A stretch of DNA of 7,122 nt. It comes from Pseudomonas sp. (GTDB lineage: Bacteria; Pseudomonadota; Gammaproteobacteria; Pseudomonadales; Pseudomonadaceae). Numbering within the stretch: the stretch's first letter is position 1; each line of letters begins with the position of its first letter. The stretch lies in contig JAQZAY010000192.1 of assembly GCA_029239415.1 (NCBI GenBank), positions 1 to 7,122 of the forward strand, given 5' to 3'. The notes beneath the pieces are model-generated. The model was not told the DNA's origin. It saw only the letters and a list, made by a program, of their open reading frames with translations, and made no database searches. This document shows, one piece after another, positions 1-6,165 of the stretch. The position numbers and the translations under genes were made by a program.

Positions 1-1073
1 ACCTGGACCTGGACAGCCAGGGCAGGGAGCAGGCGGTGGCCCAGTCTGCCAACTCGGCATACGGTAGCTACAGCAGCTCCATCAACCGCAGCATCCCGGT
101 CTTCAGCGTCGACAGCGGCCTGTACTTCGACCGCAATACCCAGTGGTTCGGCAAGAACTACCGCCAGACCCTCGAGCCGCGCCTGTTCTACCTCTATGTC
201 CCGTACGAGGACCAGAAGGACATCCCGCTGTTCGACACCGGCGAGTCGACCTTCAGCTACTCCTCGCTGTTCCGCGACAACCGCTTCAGCGGCACCGACC
301 GCATCGGCGACGAGAACAAGCTGTCGCTGGGCGTGACCAACCGCTGGATCGAGGAAAACGGCTTCGAGCGCCAGCGCCTCAGCGTCGGCCAGGCCTACTA
401 CTTCAAGGACCGCAAGGTACAGTTGCCAGGCATCGACGCCAATACCCGCGACGAGTCCAAGTCCGATGTCTCGCCGTACGCGCTGGAGTACGAGTACAAC
501 TTCAACCGCGACTGGCGCTTCAACTCGGACTTCAACTGGGACCCGGACAGCCGCAGCACCCGCTCGGGCAGCGCGATGTTCCACTACCAGCCTGAAGACA
601 ACCCGAACAAGGTCGTCAACCTGGGCTATCGCTATCGCAACGACCAGATCACCTACGACTCGCTGACCGGTACCTGGAAAACGGGCGGCGGTGACTACGG
701 TTCGCCTGGCGATCCGAACTACATCGAGGACTACTACAAGATCCAGCAGCACGACTTCTCGGTCATGTGGCCGGTCGTGCCGCAGTGGTCCGTCATCGCC
801 CGCTGGCAGCATGACTACAACCGCAACCGTACCCTGGAAGCCTTCGGTGGCTTCGAGTACGACAACTGCTGCTGGAAGTTGCGCGTGATCAACCGTTACT
901 GGATCGACTACGACGACTTCAGCCAGGCTACGCCGCAAAACGAAAAAGGCGACCACGGTGTCTTCCTGCAGATCGTGCTGAAAGGCCTCGGTGGTGTAGT
1001 GGGCAACAAGGTCGAATCGTTCCTCGACCAAGGCATTCAAGGTTACCGTACACGTGAAGACCAAGCTTATTGA
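1..1073 (+). CDS. lptD: LPS-assembly protein LptD, C-terminal part (5' end outside window)
   Basis: LptD is the outer-membrane beta-barrel that, plugged by the lipoprotein LptE, inserts lipopolysaccharide into the outer leaflet. The reading frame is already open at the left edge (first whole codon at 3) and gives about 356 residues before the TGA at 1071-1073, so the N-terminal periplasmic domain and first strands are missing. The visible part is rich in alternating aromatic and polar segments typical of barrel strands, for example [14 protein letters not shown] early on and [15 protein letters not shown] in the middle. The adjacent cysteine pair in the segment YDNCCWKL (codons at 867-872) matches the conserved C-terminal Cys-Cys that forms the long-range disulfides needed for function; 66 residues follow it, close to the E. 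coli spacing. The GTG at 36 is internal, not a start. The last 20 bases overlap surA, whose product chaperones LptD folding. Identity is near certain. Confidence 0.96.
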   Translation, partial: LDLDSQGREQAVAQSANSAYGSYSSSINRSIPVFSVDSGLYFDRNTQWFGKNYRQTLEPRLFYLYVPYEDQKDIPLFDTGESTFSYSSLFRDNRFSGTDRIGDENKLSLGVTNRWIEENGFERQRLSVGQAYYFKDRKVQLPGIDANTRDESKSDVSPYALEYEYNFNRDWRFNSDFNWDPDSRSTRSGSAMFHYQPEDNPNKVVNLGYRYRNDQITYDSLTGTWKTGGGDYGSPGDPNYIEDYYKIQQHDFSVMWPVVPQWSVIARWQHDYNRNRTLEAFGGFEYDNCCWKLRVINRYWIDYDDFSQATPQNEKGDHGVFLQIVLKGLGGVVGNKVESFLDQGIQGYRTREDQAY

Positions 1074-2370
1074 TCGTCTGCGCCCGCTGATGCTGGGCGC
1101 CGCAATGCTGAGTGGCGCGGTGCATGCCGCGGTGCAACCGCTGGACCGCGTGGTGGCCATCGTCGACAACGACGTGGTCATGCAGAGCCAGCTCGACCAG
1201 CGTACCCATGAAGTGCAGCAAACCATCGCCAAGCGTGGCGGTGGCGTGCCCCCGGCCAGCGCGCTGGAGCAGCAGGTGCTCGAGCGCCTGATCGTCGAGA
1301 ACCTGCAACTGCAGATCGGCGAACGCTCCGGCATCCGCATCACCGACGAGGAACTGAACCAGGCCATTGGCACCATTGCCCAGCGCAATGGCATGAGCGT
1401 CGAGCAGTTCCGCGCCGCGCTGGCCCGTGACGGCCTGTCGTTCGACGACGCACGTGACCAGGTCAAGCGCGAGATGGTCATCAGCCGGGTGCGCCAGCGC
1501 CGGGTTGCCGAGCGTATCCAGGTCTCCGAGCAGGAAGTGAAGAACTTCCTCGCTTCCGACCTGGGCAAGGCCCAGCTTTCCGAAGAATTCCGCCTGGCCA
1601 ACATCCTGATCCCTACGCCGGAAAGCGCCAGCTCCGATGCCATCCAGACCGCGGGCAAGCAAGCCGTCGAGATCTACAAGCAGCTCAAGAGCGGCGCGGA
1701 CTTCGGCCAGGTGGCCATTGCCCGCTCCGCCAGCGAGAACGCCCTGGAAGGCGGCGAGATGGGCTGGCGCAAGGCAGCCCAGCTGCCGCCTCCGTTCGAT
1801 CGCCTGCTCAGCTCCATGGCCGTGGGCGATGTCACCGAGCCAGTGCGCACCCCAGGCGGCTTCATCATTCTCAAGCTGCAGGAAAAACGCGGCGGCGGCC
1901 AGATGCTGCGTGACGAGGTGCATGTGCGCCACATCCTGATCAAGCCTAGCGAGATCCGCAGCGAAGCGGCCACCGAGCAACTGGCCGAGCGCCTGTACGA
2001 GCGTATCCGCAACGGCGAGGACTTCTCCGAGCTGGCCAAGAGCTTCTCGGAAGACCCAGGCTCGGCGCTCAATGGCGGCGACCTGAACTGGGTCGACCCC
2101 AACAGCCTGGTGCCGGAATTCCGCGAGGTGATGGCCAACGCTCCACAGGGCGAGGTCACCCGTCCGTTCAAGACCCAGTACGGCTGGCACGTGCTCGAAG
2201 TCCTTGGTCGCCGCGCCACCGACAGCACCGAGCAGGCCCGCGAGCAGCAGGCGATGAACGTGCTGCGCAACCGCAAGTATGACGAAGAGCTGCAGAGCTG
2301 GCTGCGCCAGATCCGCGACGAGGCCTACGTCGAGATCAAGCTGCCTGGCGCCGACCAGGCCGCGCAGTGA
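1054..2370 (+). CDS. surA: Periplasmic chaperone and peptidyl-prolyl isomerase SurA
   Basis: SurA escorts unfolded outer-membrane proteins, LptD among them, across the periplasm to the BAM complex. The 438-residue product is near the E. coli length (428). A signal peptide is visible: KTK and two Arg, then a hydrophobic stretch [14 protein letters not shown] with likely cleavage after Ala25. Next come the N-terminal chaperone domain (about 26-170, starting [16 protein letters not shown]), a first parvulin domain (about 177-278, starting [13 protein letters not shown]), a second parvulin domain (about 287-387, starting [13 protein letters not shown] and ending [12 protein letters not shown]) and a short C-terminal helix region. 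In the characterised family the second parvulin carries most isomerase activity. The GTG at 1054 is chosen because it supplies the basic n-region; ATGs at 1090 and 1105 would truncate the signal peptide. No strong Shine-Dalgarno is seen, so coupling to lptD translation, which it overlaps by 20 bases, is likely. Confidence 0.96.
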   Translation: MKTKLIDRLRPLMLGAAMLSGAVHAAVQPLDRVVAIVDNDVVMQSQLDQRTHEVQQTIAKRGGGVPPASALEQQVLERLIVENLQLQIGERSGIRITDEELNQAIGTIAQRNGMSVEQFRAALARDGLSFDDARDQVKREMVISRVRQRRVAERIQVSEQEVKNFLASDLGKAQLSEEFRLANILIPTPESASSDAIQTAGKQAVEIYKQLKSGADFGQVAIARSASENALEGGEMGWRKAAQLPPPFDRLLSSMAVGDVTEPVRTPGGFIILKLQEKRGGGQMLRDEVHVRHILIKPSEIRSEAATEQLAERLYERIRNGEDFSELAKSFSEDPGSALNGGDLNWVDPNSLVPEFREVMANAPQGEVTRPFKTQYGWHVLEVLGRRATDSTEQAREQQAMNVLRNRKYDEELQSWLRQIRDEAYVEIKLPGADQAAQ

Positions 2371-3356
2371 AGCCCCTGCGCTTCGCCCTGACCCCGGGCG
2401 AGCCGGCTGGCATAGGTCCCGACCTGTGCCTGCTGCTTGCCGCCCAGGCCCAGCCCCACCCCCTGATCGCCATCACCAGCCGTGGCCTGCTCGCCGAGCG
2501 GGCCTCGCAGCTGGGGCTGGCTGTCAGTCTGGTACCGGTAGCGCCCGGTGCCTGGCCGGACGTCCCGGCGCCTGCGGGCAGCCTGTATGTGTGGGACACA
2601 TCGCTGGCCAGGCCTGTCGTGCCGGGTCAACTGGACAAGGCCAATGCGGCCTTTGTTCTCGAGACTCTCACCCGCGCGGGCCAAGGCTGCCTGGACGGGG
2701 ATTTCGCGGGCATGATCACCGCGCCCGTGCACAAGGGCGTGATCAACGAAAGCGGCATCGCCTTTTCTGGCCACACCGAGTTTCTCGCCGAGCTGACCCA
2801 CACCGCCCAGGTTGTGATGATGCTGGCCACGCGCGGCTTGCGCGTGGCCCTGGTGACCACGCACCTGCCGCTGCGCGAGGTGGCCGATGCCATTACCGCC
2901 GAGCGGCTGGAGCGGGTCACCCGGATCCTGCATGCCGACCTGCGCGACAAGTTCGGCATCGCCAATCCCCGTATCCTGGTCTGTGGACTCAACCCGCACG
3001 CCGGGGAAAGCGGCCACCTGGGCCGCGAAGAAATCGAAATCATCGAGCCTGCGCTCGAGCGCTTGCGCAGCGAAGGCATCGACCTGCGCGGCCCGTTGCC
3101 GGCCGACACCCTGTTTACCCCCAAATATCTGGAGCACTGCGACGCAGTGCTGGCGATGTACCACGACCAGGGCCTGCCCGTGCTCAAGTTCAAGGGCTTC
3201 GGCGCGGCGCTCAACGTCACCCTGGGCCTGCCGATCATCCGCACTTCGGTTGACCATGGCACCGCCCTGGACCTTGCCGGTACCGGCAAGGTCGACACCG
3301 GCAGCCTGCAGGTCGCGCTGGAAACCGCCTACCAGATGGCCGAGACCCGACTATGA
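2367..3356 (+). CDS. pdxA: 4-hydroxythreonine-4-phosphate dehydrogenase PdxA
   Basis: PdxA oxidises 4-phosphohydroxy-L-threonine with NAD; the product decarboxylates to the aminoacetone phosphate that PdxJ condenses with deoxyxylulose phosphate to make pyridoxine phosphate. It is a cytosolic, metal-dependent homodimer. The 329-residue length equals that of E. coli PdxA. The three metal-binding histidines fall at the family positions: His166 ([10 protein letters not shown]), His211 ([10 protein letters not shown]) and His266 ([13 protein letters not shown]). The N-terminus [12 protein letters not shown] and the C-terminal [15 protein letters not shown] are signature segments. The GTG start sits in a GTGA overlap with the surA stop, and the stop lies in an ATGA overlap with rsmA, so the gene is probably translated by re-initiation or coupling. 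Gene position between surA and rsmA is the standard gammaproteobacterial order. The degradative PdxA2 paralogues lack this context. Confidence 0.96.
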   Translation: MKPLRFALTPGEPAGIGPDLCLLLAAQAQPHPLIAITSRGLLAERASQLGLAVSLVPVAPGAWPDVPAPAGSLYVWDTSLARPVVPGQLDKANAAFVLETLTRAGQGCLDGDFAGMITAPVHKGVINESGIAFSGHTEFLAELTHTAQVVMMLATRGLRVALVTTHLPLREVADAITAERLERVTRILHADLRDKFGIANPRILVCGLNPHAGESGHLGREEIEIIEPALERLRSEGIDLRGPLPADTLFTPKYLEHCDAVLAMYHDQGLPVLKFKGFGAALNVTLGLPIIRTSVDHGTALDLAGTGKVDTGSLQVALETAYQMAETRL

Positions 3357-4159
3357 ACGAGCAATACCAACACCGGGCGCGCAAGCGCTTCGGCCAGAAC
3401 TTCCTGCACGACGCCGGCGTGATCGACCGCATCCTGCGCGCGATCAATGCCAAGGCGGGCGAGCACCTGCTGGAAATCGGCCCCGGCCAGGGCGCCCTGA
3501 CCGAGGGCCTGCTGGGCAGTGGCGCGCAGCTGGACGTGGTCGAGCTGGACAAGGACCTGGTGCCGATCCTGCAGCACAAGTTCGCCAATCGCGGCAATTT
3601 CCGCCTGCACCAGGGCGATGCGCTGAAGTTCGACTTCAACCAGCTCGGTGTCCCGGCGCGCAGCCTCAAGGTAGTCGGCAACCTGCCGTACAACATTTCG
3701 ACTCCGCTGATCTTCCACCTGCTCAAGCACGCCGACCTGATCCGCGACATGCACTTCATGCTGCAGAAGGAAGTGGTCGAGCGCCTGGCCGCGGGCCCTG
3801 GCGGTGGCGACTGGGGTCGCCTGTCGATCATGGTCCAGTACCACTGCCGGGTCGAACACCTGTTCAACGTCGGTCCTGGCGCGTTCAACCCGCCGCCAAA
3901 GGTCGACTCGGCCATCGTGCGCCTGGTGCCGCACGAAACCTTGCCGTATCCGGCCAAGGATCCGCGCATGCTCGAGCGCGTCGTTCGCGAAGCCTTCAAC
4001 CAGCGCCGCAAGACCCTGCGCAACACCCTCAAGGGCCTGCTCGACAGCCAGGCGATCGAAGCTGCGGGTGTCGACGGCAGCCTGCGTCCCGAGCAGCTCG
4101 ACCTGGCCGCGTTCGTGCGCCTGGCCGACCAGTTGGCCGAGCAGGCTCCAGAAGCCTGA
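3353..4159 (+). CDS. rsmA: 16S rRNA (adenine(1518)-N6/adenine(1519)-N6)-dimethyltransferase
   Basis: Also called KsgA. It uses S-adenosylmethionine to dimethylate two adjacent adenosines in the 3' hairpin of 16S rRNA late in 30S assembly; its loss gives kasugamycin resistance. The 268-residue protein (E. coli 273) shows the N-terminal [10 protein letters not shown], the SAM-binding loop [11 protein letters not shown] (residues 40-50), the acidic ribose-binding segment VVELDKDL around Glu64, the N6-adenine methylase motif NLPY at 110-113, FNPPPKVDS near 178-186, and the C-terminal rRNA-binding segment [11 protein letters not shown] near 218-228. All key motifs are present. The ATG overlaps the pdxA stop by four bases. 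After its stop there is a 135-base gap with a hairpin, so it may end the lptD-surA-pdxA block or be read through into apaG. Confidence 0.97.
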   Translation: MNEQYQHRARKRFGQNFLHDAGVIDRILRAINAKAGEHLLEIGPGQGALTEGLLGSGAQLDVVELDKDLVPILQHKFANRGNFRLHQGDALKFDFNQLGVPARSLKVVGNLPYNISTPLIFHLLKHADLIRDMHFMLQKEVVERLAAGPGGGDWGRLSIMVQYHCRVEHLFNVGPGAFNPPPKVDSAIVRLVPHETLPYPAKDPRMLERVVREAFNQRRKTLRNTLKGLLDSQAIEAAGVDGSLRPEQLDLAAFVRLADQLAEQAPEA

Positions 4160-4176
4160 TCCAGCCCTCCTGCGTG

Positions 4177-4205
4177 CCTGTGCAGGGGCGGCCTTGCCAG
4201 GCCGC
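4177..4205. repeat. GC-rich hairpin, possibly a degenerate REP unit, in the rsmA-apaG gap
   Basis: Positions 4188-4194 (GCGGCCT) and 4199-4205 (AGGCCGC) form a perfect 7-base inverted repeat around a TGCC loop. The 5' flank CCTGTGCAGGGG resembles the beginning of Pseudomonas REP units, which commonly start CCTGTxGGAGC and fold into a GC-rich hairpin; that resemblance is from memory and imperfect. There is no T-tract downstream, so it is not a standard intrinsic terminator, but such hairpins can dampen read-through or protect the 3' end of the upstream message. The rest of the 4160-4294 gap shows a weak TAGACT at 4245-4250 without a good -35 partner, and nothing else I can support. Confidence 0.35.
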
Positions 4206-4294
4206 ATGCCAGGCACCCACTGGCCTATCCCCCCGCCAATGTCCTAGACTGCAGCCATAGCCGTATCCGCGTCTGTTTGTCCAAGGCCCCTTGC

Positions 4295-4675
4295 ATGTCT
4301 GATCCCCGCTACCAGATCGACGTCAGCGTCGTGACCCGCTACCTCAAAGAGCAATCCGACCCCGAGAACGAGCGCTTCGCCTTTGCCTACACCATTACCG
4401 TGCAGAACAACGGCAGTGTGTCGGCCAAGCTGATGTCGCGTCACTGGCTCATCACCAATGGCGATGGCCAGGTCGAGGAGGTCCGCGGCGCTGGCGTGAT
4501 CGGCCAGCAACCTCTGATCGAACCAGGCCACAGCCATACCTACAGCAGTGGCGCAGTCATCAGCACCCGCGTGGGCGCCATGCAGGGCAGCTACCAGATG
4601 TTCGCCGAGGACGGCAAACGCTTCGATGCCCCCATCGCCCCGTTCCGCCTGGCCGTCCCCGGAGCCTTGCACTGA
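4295..4675 (+). CDS. apaG: ApaG family protein
   Basis: ApaG is a small protein with a fibronectin type III-like beta-sandwich fold, almost always encoded beside apaH. Its biochemical role is unsettled, although it has been linked to cobalt resistance and magnesium-related phenotypes in enterobacteria. The 126-residue product is the usual length and carries the family segments [11 protein letters not shown] (28-40), [10 protein letters not shown] (49-58), the glycine-rich [12 protein letters not shown] (62-73), and YSSG with MQGSYQM (83-102). It ends in the typical [14 protein letters not shown] chose the ATG at 4295 rather than the upstream in-frame TTG at 4277 because MSDPRYQI is the conserved N-terminus and AAGG at 4283-4286 lies 8 bases before it. 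Its stop overlaps the apaH ATG by one base (TGATG), indicating coupled translation. Confidence 0.95.
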   Translation: MSDPRYQIDVSVVTRYLKEQSDPENERFAFAYTITVQNNGSVSAKLMSRHWLITNGDGQVEEVRGAGVIGQQPLIEPGHSHTYSSGAVISTRVGAMQGSYQMFAEDGKRFDAPIAPFRLAVPGALH

Positions 4676-5541
4676 TGGCGGTGTATGCCGTTGGCGACCT
4701 GCAGGGCTGCCTGGAACCGCTCAAGTGCCTGCTCGAACGTGTCGAGTTCAACCCGGCCGTCGACCGCCTGTGGCTGGTCGGCGACCTGGTCAACCGTGGC
4801 CCGCAGTCGCTGGAGACCTTGCGCTACCTGTACGCCATGCGTGACTCGCTGGTCTGCGTGCTGGGCAACCACGACCTGCACCTGCTGGCCGCCTGGCACG
4901 ACGTCGAGCGCCTGAAGAAGAGCGACACCCTGCGCGAGATCTTCGAAGCGCCCGATGCCGACCAACTGCTGGACTGGCTGCGCCGGCAGAAGCTGCTGCA
5001 CTACGACGAAGCGCGCAGCGTCGCCATGGTGCATGCCGGCATCCCGCCCCAGTGGACCCTGGGTAGGGCCCTGGAGCTGGCGAAGGAAGTCGAGGAGGTA
5101 CTGCGCGACGACACCCGCCTGAAGATCTACCTGGACGGCATGTACGGCAACGAGCCGAACAAGTGGAGCAAGCAGTTGAGCGGCGTGGAACGCCTGCGGG
5201 TCATCACAAACTATTTCACGCGCATGCGCTTCTGCACCGCCGAGGGCAAGCTCGACCTCAAGAGCAAGGAAGGCCTGGATACCGCGCCAAAGGGCTACAA
5301 GCCCTGGTTCGCCCACAAGGGCCGGCGCTCGCGGCATGTGGACATCATCTTTGGTCATTGGGCGGCCCTGCAGGGCCAGTGCAGCGAGCCAGGCGTCATC
5401 GCGCTGGACACCGGCTGCGTCTGGGGCGGCGCCATGACCCTGTACAATGTCGATACCGGTGCCTATCACCGCTGCGAATGCGCCGACGACGGCATGCCGC
5501 GCACATCGCACTCACCCGCCAGCATCAACGAACTGCCCTGA
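4675..5541 (+). CDS. apaH: Symmetrical bis(5'-nucleosyl)-tetraphosphatase ApaH
   Basis: ApaH splits diadenosine tetraphosphate (Ap4A) symmetrically into two ADP and so controls this stress alarmone; ApaH also removes Np4 caps from RNA in E. coli. It belongs to the PPP-like metallophosphoesterases. The 288-residue protein shows the motif blocks in order: GDLQGC (7-12), GDLVNRGP (36-43), GNHDLH (64-69), [10 protein letters not shown] with His120, and FGHWA with His228, followed by LDTGCVWGG. One departure from the textbook GDxHG motif is Gln10 where E. coli ApaH has His; I recall Gln here in other gammaproteobacterial ApaH proteins, so it need not mean loss of function. GGAG at 4661-4664 is a reasonable ribosome-binding site, 10 bases before the ATG. 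glpE follows after 13 bases. Confidence 0.96.
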   Translation: MAVYAVGDLQGCLEPLKCLLERVEFNPAVDRLWLVGDLVNRGPQSLETLRYLYAMRDSLVCVLGNHDLHLLAAWHDVERLKKSDTLREIFEAPDADQLLDWLRRQKLLHYDEARSVAMVHAGIPPQWTLGRALELAKEVEEVLRDDTRLKIYLDGMYGNEPNKWSKQLSGVERLRVITNYFTRMRFCTAEGKLDLKSKEGLDTAPKGYKPWFAHKGRRSRHVDIIFGHWAALQGQCSEPGVIALDTGCVWGGAMTLYNVDTGAYHRCECADDGMPRTSHSPASINELP

Positions 5542-5554
5542 AGGAAACCGCCCC

Positions 5555-5884
5555 ATGAGCGAATTCAAACGCATCCCTCCCGAGCAGGCACAGGCCCTGC
5601 GTGAGCAAGGCGCGGTCGTGGTCGACATCCGCGATGTCCAGGCCTATGCCGCCGGCCACATCACCGGCGCGCGGCACCTGGACAACCATTCGGTCGCCGA
5701 CTTCATCCGCGGCGCCGACCTCGACGCACCGACACTGGTGGTCTGCTACCACGGCAACTCCAGCCAGAGCGCCGCCGCCTACCTGGTCGCCCAGGGCTTC
5801 TCGGATGTCTACAGCATCGATGGCGGCTTTGAACTGTGGCGCAGCACCTATCCCTCGCATACCGCCCAAGGCAGTGCCGAATAA
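5555..5884 (+). CDS. glpE: Thiosulfate sulfurtransferase GlpE (single-domain rhodanese)
   Basis: GlpE transfers sulfane sulfur from thiosulfate to cyanide or thiol acceptors such as thioredoxin through a cysteine persulfide; it is cytosolic. The product is 109 residues, against 108 in E. coli. It begins [16 protein letters not shown], has the rhodanese DIRD (24-27) and the [10 protein letters not shown] segment (33-42), and carries the active-site loop CYHGNSS starting at Cys64, identical to the loop I recall for E. coli GlpE. The C-terminal DGGFELW (89-95) is also typical. The ATG at 5555 follows AAGGA at 5541-5545 with 9 bases of spacing; longer in-frame starts would run inside apaH and are not used. 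In E. coli glpE sits in the glpEGR glycerol-3-phosphate operon, whereas here it is the tail of the apaG-apaH cluster, so a glycerol link should not be assumed. The stop is TAA. Confidence 0.94.
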   Translation: MSEFKRIPPEQAQALREQGAVVVDIRDVQAYAAGHITGARHLDNHSVADFIRGADLDAPTLVVCYHGNSSQSAAAYLVAQGFSDVYSIDGGFELWRSTYPSHTAQGSAE

Positions 5885-5900
5885 AAATTTCAAATTACTG

Positions 5901-5923
5901 CAGCCCGCGTCCCGTGCGGGCTG
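5901..5923. terminator. Hairpin just after glpE, possible terminator of the upstream operon
   Basis: CAGCCCGC (5901-5908) and GCGGGCTG (5916-5923) form a perfect 8-base stem with a 7-base loop, starting 17 bases after the glpE stop. Its position and GC-rich stem suit a transcription end or a 3'-stabilising structure. There is no T-run after it on the + strand, so it is not a canonical intrinsic terminator. On the - strand an AT-rich tract (5882-5897) follows it, but no - strand gene is evident in the window to be terminated. Confidence 0.4.
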
Positions 5924-5971
5924 GCAGCCTACCTGACGAACGGTCATAGGCAACTTCTCGGCGCCATGACC

Positions 5972-5998
5972 TTGACCTTGCGCAGAACCAACTATCCT
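5972..5998 (+). promoter_or_regulatory. Candidate sigma70/sigmaS-type promoter for prkA
   Basis: TTGACC at 5972-5977 (5 of 6 to the -35 consensus) and TATCCT at 5993-5998 (-10) are separated by 15 bases, a little short. The C before the -10 (CTATCCT, 5992-5998) is a feature favoured by the stationary-phase factor sigmaS, which fits what is known of yeaG/prkA regulation in E. coli. A start of transcription near 6005 would leave a leader of roughly 160 bases. TGACCT occurs twice in tandem (5967-5972, 5973-5978) over the -35. I saw no sigma54 site (TGGCAC-N5-TTGC) in the gap. Confidence 0.45.
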
Positions 5999-6004
5999 TA
6001 AGCC

Positions 6005-6165
6005 CAGGCCATCCAAAAAGGGGAGAGCCGGTACACCGGCGTGCGGGTCATCGGTAGCGTTCCAAAGGTGTCCTGGGGGGTAAACAGCAACCGGCAACCC
6101 GGTTGCATGCCAGCATCAAGCTGAATGATCCGACGTCGGCTCCACGTATCGAGCGAGGTGACGTC
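6005..6165 (+). other. Long presumed 5' leader of prkA with two perfect hairpins
   Basis: This non-coding stretch between the candidate promoter and prkA contains a purine-rich AGGGGAGAG (6019-6027), a hairpin GCCGG-TACA-CCGGC (6027-6040), and a stronger hairpin with stem GCAACCGG / CCGGTTGC and loop CAAC (6087-6106). It also has a 10-base palindrome CCGACGTCGG (6130-6139). Neither hairpin has a T-run, so they are not obvious attenuators. I recognise no described riboswitch. The leader status depends on the promoter call and is an inference. Confidence 0.35.
6155..6161 (+). promoter_or_regulatory. Strong ribosome binding site of prkA
   Basis: GAGGTGA matches seven bases of the complement of the 16S rRNA 3' end. 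The GAGG core ends 7 bases before the ATG at 6166, which fixes that start. It overlaps an 8-base palindrome TGACGTCA (6159-6166) that runs into the start codon. Confidence 0.75.

Noticed and set aside
928..2190. 420-codon open frame on the - strand opposite surA
   Set aside because: It lies antisense to a fully recognisable surA. The translation is His/Leu/Ala/Gly-rich with no family motif, as expected for a shadow frame in GC-rich DNA.
2325..4216. Several 220-310 codon - strand frames opposite pdxA and rsmA
   Set aside because: Low-complexity antisense translations without motifs or ribosome binding sites; explained by third-position GC bias of the + strand genes.
4221..4250. Possible promoter for apaG (TAGACT at 4245-4250)
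   Set aside because: The hexamer 18 bases upstream (TGGCCT) matches the -35 consensus poorly, so I do not call it; apaG could be read from upstream.
2887..4260. 457-codon + strand frame spanning pdxA and rsmA
   Set aside because: Its product is dominated by Arg, Pro, Ala and Ser and shows no domain, while the overlapping pdxA and rsmA frames carry all their catalytic residues.
4277..4294. Longer apaG start at TTG 4277
   Set aside because: It adds six residues not seen in the family; the ATG at 4295 gives the conserved MSDPRYQI and has AAGG correctly spaced.
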